From Hormiphora californensis (lineage: Eukaryota; Ctenophora; Tentaculata; Cydippida; Pleurobrachiidae), in NCBI GenBank assembly GCA_020137815.1, contig CM035361.1, positions 1,890,489 to 1,954,488 of the forward strand: 64,000 nucleotides of DNA, given 5' to 3'. A program made the translations under genes and the position numbers. Position 1 is the stretch's first letter. Every line of letters begins with the position of its first letter. The notes beneath the pieces were generated by a model. That model had not been told where the DNA came from and did not search any database. It was given only the letters and a program-made list of their open reading frames with translations. Shown here piece after piece: positions 55,387-64,000 of this stretch.

Positions 55387-56946
55387 CAAGGTGGCCCATA
55401 AATTATGAGGCCGGGGGACGAGCTGTACCTCCGAAACGGTGATAGTTGTGCAAAAACAAACTACGGGAACATGCTGGAACAATTCCTTGGTAACTTTTTG
55501 CAAATTTTGAGTTTTTTATTCAAAAGTTCATTTTTCATTCATTAACTATTTACACGTTCATTAATGAATTAAGGACTCTAATTTACCGAGAGTGAGCCAT
55601 TTTGTTTGGGTTGAATTTATCTTTCCAATGAGCACCATGAAAATCAAATTGAAGCACCAGGTCACATGGCAGTTGAGAAAATGCACATGCATGATTTTGG
55701 CTCTTCCTGCGACTTTCAATCAGCTGTATCACGGCTACCTTTTGTTCAATCTTTTTAAAAATTTGGGTGAACATTGGATAAGCAAAGATCTATGCTCACA
55801 AGAAAAATCAAGGTCAAAACTGAAAGTTCATTTTTAAGTTTTGGTAGTTCATTCCACTCATTCAGGAACCAACATCCCTAAAGTGATGAAAAGTGATTGG
55901 TTTTGTTTGGCCCATACCCTGCAATGATAGGGAGGTGTAAAAACACGTTTCCGGGCTAGTTAGTGGGTGTCCATGTGATCATGATGATATCTGACACCTC
56001 TTCTGAGCCATAATCAAGGGACTTTCTCAAATTCAAGCATGTGATTTGGGTTATCTGTGATTGGTATCGTGCAGCAATGTTGAGAGATCTCATAGCACTT
56101 CGAAAATTATGATTAGCTCAATGAAATGAGTTGATTTTGGATCGAAAAAGGTAGTTTAGTTCATTTTGACGTCTGTTTTAATCTCTTCTATCACAAATCA
56201 ACTCATTTCATTGAGCTAATCATCATTTTTGAGGTGCTATGAGATCTCTCAACATTGCTGCACGATACCAATCACAGATAACCCAAATCACATGCTTGAA
56301 TTTGAGAAAGTCCCTTGATTATGGCTCAGAAGAGGTGTCAGATATCATCATGATCACATGGACACCCACTAACTAGCCCGGAAACGTGTTTTTACACCTC
56401 CCTATCATTGCAGGGTATGGGCCAAACAAAACCAATCACTTTTCATCACTTTAGGGATGTTGGTTCCTGAATGAGTTGAATGAACTACCAAAACTTAAAC
56501 ATGAACTTTCAGTTTTGACCTTGATTTTTCTTGTGAGCAAAGATCTTTGCTTATCCAATGTTCACCCAAATTTTTAAAAAGATTGAACAAAAGGTAGCCG
56601 TGGATACAGCTGATTGAAAGTCGCAGGAAGAGCCAAAATCATGCATGTGCATTTTCTCAACTGCCATGTGACCTGGTGCTTCAATTTGATTTTCATGGTG
56701 CTCATTGGAAAGATAAATTCAACCCAAACAAAATGGCTCACTCTCGGTAAATTAGAGTCCTTAATTCATTAATGAACGTGTAAATAGTTCATGAATGAAA
56801 AATGAACTTTTGAATAAAAAACTCAAAATTTGCAAAAAGTTACCAAGGAATTGTTCCAGCATGTTCCCGTAGTTTGTTTTTGTACAACTATCACCGTTTC
56901 GGAGGTACAGCTCGTCCCCCGGCCTCATAATTTATGGGCCACCTTG
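55387..56946. mobile_element. 1.56-kb near-complete palindrome with mariner-like ends
   Basis: Starts CAAGGTGGCCCATAAATTAT and ends with the complement, flanked by TA (55385-55386 and 56947-56948). The two halves are inverted copies over roughly 740 bases each, around a centre near 56160. Short open frames are not transposase. Confidence 0.88.
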
Positions 56947-56952
56947 TATACC

Positions 56953-57108
56953 TAAAGTCGGATTTTTTGAAGTTGTCACCCCCCTTTTCGTGCGCGGAAT
57001 GTTTTTGCGCGTCACATCACATGTTTAACGTGTGGTGTGTGCGTCAAAATGGATAAATTTGACGTGCGCGGTCATTTTGGGGTGACAACTTCAAAAAATC
57101 CGACTTTA
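56953..57108. mobile_element. 156-bp hairpin element
   Basis: Inverted arms TAAAGTCGGATTTTTTGAAG (continuing GTTGTCACCCC) and the complement at 57078-57108. It directly follows the 1.56-kb palindrome. Confidence 0.75.
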
Positions 57109-57266
57109 TGGTACACCCGCACACGTGTTCCTTATTTCCCCGCCCGAAGGCCTTTTTTAATTCAAAAATTTCGTCAAAAATCGACGATTTTGCCTCTCGG
57201 CTGTCAGAAACCTGAAACTTGTTTTGGCTCTCACGCCCTTGATTCTCGACCAATTTCGACAAATCC

Positions 57267-59397
57267 AATCCTGAAGATCTTGGCAGCTACCGCCCGATCA
57301 GTAATCTACCATTTGTGTCAAAGATCATTGAGAAATGTGTATCTTTACAGTTGACCGAGCATTTAGAGAGCCATCAGTTGCTATCGGGAGTTCAATCTGC
57401 TTACCGCAAACACCATAGTTGTGAGACTGCAACACTAAAAGTTGTTAACGATCTTCTGCTTCTGCTAGATAAGAAGTCAAAGGCTGTGCTACTACTGCTG
57501 GACCTATCTGCAGCATTTGACACAGTTCAACACAGCAAACTACTAAAGAAGATGCGGACGGACTACGGAATAGAAGATACTGCTCTCGCCTGGTTCAAAT
57601 CATATCTCACAGGTCGGTCCACCTCGGTACAAATTGGAGATGCACGATCAAGATCGATAGAGGTGGATATTGGTGTGCCGCAGGGTAGCATCCTAGGGCC
57701 TATTCTCTTCATTATGTATACCAAAGAGCTCCAGTCGATTGCGGAAAAGCATGGTCTTAACATTCACCTCTTCGCTGACGACACCCAGATCTATACTAGT
57801 TTTAGGCCGGAAACCTTTGACTTTGTTGTGGATAAATTACAAAATTGTATCAGTGACATCAAGCAATGGATGAAGCAAAACTACCTCAAGCTAAATGCCA
57901 GTAAAACGGAAATTCTGATACTCAACCACAAAGCCGACCGCACTCCTGGGCCAACTGGATTAGTGATTGAAAAAGACGAAAGTCCAATTGTACAGTCTAC
58001 GGAAATCGAATCAACGACAAGTGCCCGTAATCTCGGTATTTGGCTCGATCCCACCCTCTCAATGGCAAGCCATATCTCGAAAATTGTCCAAGCATGTAAT
58101 ATGCAACTTCTGAATCTGTGGAGGATAGCTAGAAAACTTCCCAGGCAACTGAAAATCAAGCTAGTGCATTCGTTAATACACTCTCGCCTAGACTATGGAA
58201 ATGCCCTACTCTATGGTGCCACAGAATCTGATTTAAACCGCCTCCAAAAGGTCCAAAACAGTGCTGTACGGTTCGTCTATGGAACAAGAAAGAGGAGAGG
58301 AGTGACCCAGATGCGGAAAGACCTACACTTCCTTCCGATCAAAAGCAGAATCATCTTCAAAATCTGCTTACTAACATACAAATCCATCAATGGAATGGCT
58401 CCCCCCTACATCTCCAACCTCATCCCCCTCCGGAAGCCAAAGGTCAAGGTAGTCAGGGCAGACGAGGATAGCACACTCCTCCACAAACCATACACACACA
58501 AGTACACAGCCACTAGTAGAGCCTTTAGTATTAGTGCACCTAAATTGTGGAATGAGTTACCGAAAACCCTGCGAGAAAGTGAATCTGTCGATGTGTTTAA
58601 ACAGCAACTTAAAACTTACCTGTTTAAGAAAGCTTATTGCTAAGTGTCTCTCATTATCGGTGATATTTTACACAGTGATCACTACCCTAGGGTCAGTGAA
58701 CATCTGAATTTTAATTATTAACTGTTTTTTTTTACTATCACTAATATTTTTATCACTCTTAACTTGTACACTGTTATCCATGTAAACTGTTCTCCATGTA
58801 AACTGTTTACTACTGTATGCTGTTTCTATGCATGACTCATGTATTGATTCTGTATACTGTTTCTGTAACAATGTGCACGTATTTTTTTATTATATATACA
58901 GATTATATATTTTATATGATACATTAAATCGTACTTACCTCAGTTCTATACCAACACCCACATCTCCACTACCCATACATGTCCATCACTCACCAACACA
59001 TTCACTTACTCACCTTTACTTAATAATAGTCTATAACAATTAACTTATCTCTCTTAATATGAATAGTATTATATTATGTCTTCATTACTTATTCAATTAA
59101 TAAATATGATTGCACTCTTTTTAATCGAATTCTATCAATCAAATTAATTTATTTACTTAATTTATAAATAATCATCATAGCATATTCTCTTAATAATACA
59201 TAGTATTTTGATGTTATCTTGACTGAGCGTCAAAAATATGTTATTGGCTCTCCTTTACCACTGGCCCTTTCTTGGACCGCTTTAGAAAGTGGTAAATGGT
59301 GTAGCATCGATCTGATTGAATCAGTAGCAAGCCATTTATTTTAAACACTATTAAGCGGTATATTAAATGTCATGAATTATTATTAATTATTATTAAT
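57267..59397 (+). mobile_element. 5'-truncated CR1/L2-like LINE with intact RT core
   Basis: An open frame from about 57267 to 58643 encodes a non-LTR reverse transcriptase. It begins NPEDLGSYRPISNLPFVSKI and lacks the endonuclease and upstream ORF. Catalytic motifs are present: LDLSAAFDTVQ (A), GVPQGSILGP (B) and LFADDTQIY (C). It ends with PKLWNELPKTLR and a FKQQLKTYLFKK tail, matching the fragment at 25.2-26.3 kb in layout. The 3' region ends near GCGGTATATTAAATG with ATTATT repeats at about 59375-59397. RT is uninterrupted for about 460 codons, so the copy is young, although truncated and probably immobile. Confidence 0.88.
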
Positions 59398-59649
59398 TTT
59401 TACGGGCTCACAAAATTATTCGGTATATGCGGTTTTTTGCCGTTAAGTGAGAGCAAGTAGGCCGTGGGACGTGAACCCGTGAAGGCCCTCCGCCCCTCTA
59501 CCACTTTTAACTTTTTCTAAAAGAACTAAGATGAGCAGCACTTATGGTGAGAAATTCACGTCAGCTTAAGAAATCGGTTGTTATGTTCTAACCCTCCCTT
59601 TACATTTGTAAGGGAGGGTTATGTGTATTTGTACACTCTTGCTCACGTG

Positions 59650-60012
59650 ATCAGCTCGTGCACGTGATAAACTCTCTCTCACTAAAAGTGAGACAGTGAT
59701 TAGAATGCAAGGGAGAGCGCAGTGTGATCAGCTCGTGTATGTGATCAGCTCTCTCTCACTCAAAGTGAGAGACAGTGATTAGAATGTGAGGGAGAGCACC
59801 GCTCTCTCTCACTCAAAGTGAGAGACAGTGATTAGAATGCGAGGAAGAGCACAGCTCTCTCTCACTCAAAGTGAGAGACAGTGATTAGAATGCGAGGAAG
59901 AGCACAGCTCTCTCTCACTCAAAGTGAGAGACAGTGATTAGAATGCGAGGGAGAGCGCAGCTCTCTCTCACTCAAAGTGAGAGACAGCGATTAGAATGCG
60001 AGAGAGCGCGCA
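59650..60012. repeat. 53-58-bp satellite with internal hairpins
   Basis: About six tandem units, each containing CTCTCTCTCACTCAAAGTGA continuing into GAGACAGTGATTAGAATGCG. Each unit carries an inverted pair CTCTCACT/AGTGAGAG around CAA. The first two units are spaced by extra GTGATCAGCTCGTG sequence. Confidence 0.9.
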
Positions 60013-61454
60013 GAGTAAGTATTTTCAGCATTTCAAAACCCGCACGTGAGCCCCACAACGCATTATCGCGGACCAGATCGTTATTTGAATGAGCTTAGCT
60101 GTGTTTCGCCCGCGGGGCGTGCGAAAAACAGTCTAACTTAGCAAGAAATCGGAATACTTTTTCAGCTTTTTTCCTGTCAATCAAATTAGGGAGCAAAGGT
60201 GATCCCGGGCGATTCGAAGTAGGCTCCACCGCTTTTGAAGGTCGCTAGCTTAGTCTGTGTGATTTAGCATATGAAAATACTTCTCTAGCAGTTTATTCGT
60301 AAAGCGTACCTCAAAACTTACGGTGCTCCGCACCTGCCCCCTTGGAAAAATTCCGTGCCGTGGGCCCTGTGTTCCATTACGATCTGTCATCTGGGTGTTT
60401 AAACGTATCCATACATTGCAGGGGAACTCAACAGTGCCTTCAGGAATATCCCGCCCGCTTGGTGAAATGAATACGCTCGACTAGATATTGCTCTGCGGTA
60501 CTTCTGGACAACTATTGACAAGGCATTCTTCGATCTAAGGGTATTAAACTCCCAATTTCAATGCCTTCCAGAATCCAGTCAATCCCTCAAACCTTCCGAA
60601 AGCACTAAGTGAAGTCTGTCCAAAAAATTTATCGGCGAGAATACGATAAATTCCTGAATAAGATCAGTAGAAGGACCTGTGCTACGCTTTCAAATCGTTT
60701 GCCTCTGGATATACTGACCTGATAATTCCTACAGTACATTGATGAGATCTGTACTTGATTAAGCCAGGATTATATCCGGCTGTGAGTTCCCCATTCTGTT
60801 TTACAGTAGAAAGCGTGAGAGAGTGTTTGACCATAAACAACACGTTCACCTATCTCCTGCTATCACTCCTACCTAGTGGTGTGGATTTTTGATTCCAATA
60901 ATTTAAGTTTTTTCATTGATTGAATTAACACTCGTTATTTGGTCATTGCAATATTATTAAAATAATATCAAACGCATTAGCCTTGTTGCAATAAACTCAT
61001 GCTGAACTATCGTACATACATACAATGACGAAAATTAGTTGCAATTTTTGTCAGTGATGACACTTGAGCGACTAACATTTGTGACGGCTCGTCAATTGCT
61101 TGATCAATGCAGCAATTATATTTGTATCGAAAATCAGGTTGTTTAACCTGGATAATCAGTGTGATAACCAAAGGTTTGCTATCCAAGGTTGGATATCCAT
61201 AATCGAATAACTTGGCCAGGTTATTCGATTATGAAAACACTGAGTTATTATCCTAGTGTAAACAATACCGCTAGTATAACAAAAAAAAATGCAACACATA
61301 TAATTCTTCTGATTATTAACATCGATTGAATTGCAACGTTGGCTTGAATCAAAACTATAGCCTTCCGTAATTTAATTTCAACACAAAATATCTCCATCAA
61401 TACTTGAATATTCCAGTCTCCCAGATACTGTACTCTCACAATTTAAAATGTTTT
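60013..61454. other. Unassigned stretch
   Basis: No gene supported on either strand. A small inverted repeat (ATAATCGAATAAC.../...GTTATTCGATTAT) lies at 61198-61233. Confidence 0.4.
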
Positions 61455-61935
61455 CTAATCTTGTTTATCAGCCCAATTAACAATAATCTTCTTCTCTCCC
61501 ACCTTGGCTCCATTTAACCGTGTCTTCGCCATATTGGCATCTGTCGCACTCGAAAACCAGACAAACCCAAAAGTCCCACATTTTGCTAGCCATAACTTGC
61601 GGACGGGCCCATAAAATCGGAGTAAGTTGAGGAGTGTAGAATCGGTCAGGGGATGAGAGATTTCCAATGTATACCACCCTGTTTCGTTTATTGTTATTGT
61701 GATCTGATCCGGAGGTCTCGTGATCTGATCCGGAGGTCTTGTGATCTGAAATCTCTGTCATAGTTTTACAATTAACCCTGGAATGATTCTGTCGGTTCCA
61801 GATGGTCGATGGTATTCGAGTGTGCTTCAAAATGGTTCTCGGATCACTACTGTCAATTTTATGCTTTTTAAATATCCGGTTCTCAAGGTTGGGTGGCGTG
61901 CCCGGGCATGTCCTCTTGCTCATCTTATACTTCAC
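61455..61935 (-). pseudogene. Single-RRM RNA-binding protein with a frameshift in the RRM
   Basis: The frame from 61935 encodes a basic N-terminus (MSKRTCPGTPPNLENRIFKK), a doubled DHETSGSDH repeat, and then the RNP2 strand VVYIGNLS. The rest of the RRM continues in another frame: HPLTDSTLLNLLRFYGPVRK, then GTFGFVWFSSATDANMAKTR (RNP1), and KIIVNWADKQD with a stop. The switch occurs at AATCTCTCATCCCC (about 61660), consistent with loss of one CT unit or a single-base change. An acceptor-like CTGTTTTAG just upstream of 61945 suggests this may be a downstream exon of a larger gene. RRM proteins bind single-stranded RNA; the target is unknown. Confidence 0.6.
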
Positions 61936-62131
61936 TAAAACAGGTCAAATGAAAATCAGTTAGATCATAAAATGCAAGTTTATAAAATAGTGTTAAAGTC
62001 TACACAATGTAAACACGTTGGAAACATAGAAGAATGCAAAGTTCAAAGGAGAAAAGAGAACTGTCAAATCGAAGAGAGCCGTAGTGAAAAGTGAGATCCT
62101 TACTTTAACTAAAGAGAGCAAAAGAAGATTG

Positions 62132-63372
62132 GGCAGGTCGGTAGAACTTCGACAGAATTTAGGGTAGGTCTGAATTTAGGGTAGGTCTGAATTTAGGGTA
62201 GGTCTGAATTTAGGGTAGGTCTGAATTTAGGGTAGGTCAATTTAGGGTAGGTCTGAATTTAGGGTAGGTCTGAATTTAGGGTAGGTCTGAATTTAGGGTA
62301 GGTCTGAATTTAGGGTAGGTCTGAATTTAAGGTAGGTCCGTAATGTATCGTTTATCAAAGCATTGCAATTCGACATTAGGTTCTGATTAGGTCGCTGAAC
62401 CGCGTCCCGTATCTCGTATCTCTTCGATCTTAGTCACCGATTAGGTCGCTGAACCACGTCCCGTATCTCGTGTCAACTCATTGAAATTCGAGGTTAGACT
62501 CAAATTAGGTCCCTAAAACACGTCCCGTATCTCGTATCAACTCATTGAAATTCGAGTCACCGACACTAAGTAGAGTAGCGACTGGCTATTTGAAATGGCG
62601 GCTAATTTGAAATACCCCCCTACAGGCCAGCAGGTGCACCAGATTTGGATTTTTTCTGGTGCAACTGCTGGCCTGTAGAGGGGGTGTTTCAAATTAGCCG
62701 CCATTTCAAATAGCCAGTCGCTACCCTACTACTTAAAGTAGGACAGTAGGTGAACTGAGTTAGGTCGGTAGACTGTGTTCCGTATCGCATCAAATGAAAT
62801 TAGGACTGTTTGACTATTAAGAGTTCCATCCTGAGTTGAAACCTGTTTAAGGAAAAAAATTCGTTTGCCATCTAATTTTTGTCTAACCTCGAATTGTAAT
62901 GATTTGATACAAGATACGGGACGTGGTTCAGTGACCTAATCTGTGTCTAACCTCGAATTTCAATGAATTGACACGAGATACGGGACGTGGTTCAGCGACC
63001 TAATTTGTGTCTAACCTCGAATTTCAATGAGTTGACACGAGATACGGGACGTGGTTCAGCGACCTAATCGGTGACTAAGATCGAAGAGATACGAGATACG
63101 GGACGCGGTTCAGCGACCTAATCAGAACCTAATGTCGAATTGCAATGCTTTGATAAACGATACATTACGGACCTACCCTAAATTCAGACCTACCCTAAAT
63201 TCAGACCTACCCTAAATTCAGACCTACCCTAAATTGACCTACCCTAAATTCAGACCTACCCTAAATTCAGACCTACCCTAAATTCAGACCTACCCTAAAT
63301 TGACCTACCCTAAATTCAGACCTACCCTAAATTGACCTACCCTAAATTCTGTCGAAGTTCTACCGACCTGCC
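62132..63372. mobile_element. 1.24-kb foldback element with 8-bp target duplication
   Basis: Ends GGCAGGTCGGTAGAACTTCG and its complement, flanked by GAAGATTG on both sides (62124-62131 and 63373-63380). Each arm carries a tandem 17-base GAATTTAGGGTAGGTCT array. Inside these are repeated CGTCCCGTATCTCGT modules, all mirrored on the opposite arm. A family-1 element (62573-62726) is inserted near the centre. Confidence 0.88.
62573..62726. mobile_element. 154-bp foldback DNA element (family 1), nested
   Basis: Starts GAGTAGCGACTGGCTATTTG and ends CAAATAGCCAGTCGCTACCC, flanked by TA. The arms are nearly perfect complements over about 70 bases around GATTTGGATTTTTTCTG. It shares its ends with the 681-bp element at 51601-52281 and sits inside the 1.24-kb foldback element. 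Confidence 0.87.
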
Positions 63373-63779
63373 GAAGATTGTTATATTAACTAAGCGGCAG
63401 CTCACCTTGGCTAAGAAACAAAGGGCAGATCTGTATACTACAAAGATGGAATACAGTCACACAATACCCAGGGTGTACTGGAGAGAAAAAAGAGAGAGGG
63501 GGAGACAGAGATGAGAGATCAGATGGATAGTGGAGGAGACAAAGATCAGAGAGATAGAGAGAGACAGCGAAAGAAATACATGGAGAAAAAGAGAGAAAGA
63601 GAGAAGGAGAGGGAGAGAGAAATAAGAGGGCACATAAGAAGGTGAAAGATTGAAGGTCATTGGCAATGAAGAGATCTCGAGAGATATTGAATAATACAAA
63701 ACAATATGAGAGAAAGAGAAAGATGCTCATACGATACTACACTACTACTATATCATAGTGCTAGAGACATTTGATGTCC

Positions 63780-63784
<5 letters not shown>

Positions 63785-63860
<76 letters not shown>
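63785..63860. repeat. (CT)n array at the right edge
   Basis: About 75 bases of CT repeats. The region 63381-64000 otherwise holds GA-rich unique sequence and no supported gene. Confidence 0.95.
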
Positions 63861-63865
<5 letters not shown>

Positions 63866-64000
63866 TTCTATCTTTTTTCCTTCTTCTGTACACCAGGTAT
63901 TCTCAAGAATCGAGATATAATGCGAAACAGTTAGAAAATGAAAGACTAGCAAGAAGAAAAGAATACGGCTCAAAGACTCTCATGTCATGTCATTGGTTCT

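Overview
This window is from an animal nuclear genome. It holds intron-rich genes with GT-AG junctions and conserved phases, plus many long (GA)n/(CT)n arrays, foldback DNA elements, a Penelope-like element and CR1/L2-like LINE remains. The gene set (BK and Shaker-type potassium channels, class A GPCR, dibasic-cleaved peptide precursor, sushi/ephrin-receptor-like protein) fits an invertebrate, possibly an early-branching one. I cannot name the species from the sequence alone. Exon models were made by hand, joining splice sites whose phases agree.

Left part (1-16 kb). A partial secreted protein gene lies on the minus strand at the left edge. Next comes the 3' half of a USO1/p115 vesicle-tethering gene (plus). 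An intronless acidic, repeat-rich membrane protein follows (minus). A nine-or-more-exon Shaker-like Kv channel (minus, 6465 to 12891 or 13442) hosts a complete intronless beta/gamma-crystallin gene on the opposite strand inside its S3-S4 intron. Upstream of the Kv gene is a seven-exon candidate neuropeptide precursor (minus, 14333-15789) with many dibasic sites and one clear amidation site (NFGKR).

Middle part (17-28 kb). An intronless HNK-1/chondroitin-4-type carbohydrate sulfotransferase (minus) is followed by a GPI-anchored-looking ephrin-receptor-like/sushi protein (plus). A twelve-exon class A GPCR (minus) follows. Its third-loop exon carries one extra base and an in-frame stop, so this copy may be broken, allelic or misassembled.

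Right part (28-64 kb). About 13 kb is dominated by purine/pyrimidine arrays, with a 100-base assembly gap. Embedded in it is the likely first coding exon of a BK (Slo) channel. The rest of that gene runs 41.3-53.3 kb on the plus strand and is almost fully reconstructible. It contains a pair of mutually exclusive exons at the position of the calcium bowl, neither with the acidic run. The remaining 10 kb is a graveyard of foldback elements, a 5'-truncated LINE and satellites, with one RRM gene that has a frameshift.

Taken together, two potassium channels, a GPCR, a peptide precursor and a sulfotransferase lie within about 50 kb, a neighbourhood rich in excitability and signalling genes. The window's most interesting features are the alternative BK exons, the peptide precursor, and two genes in which the end of an intron plus the start of the next exon has been tandemly copied.
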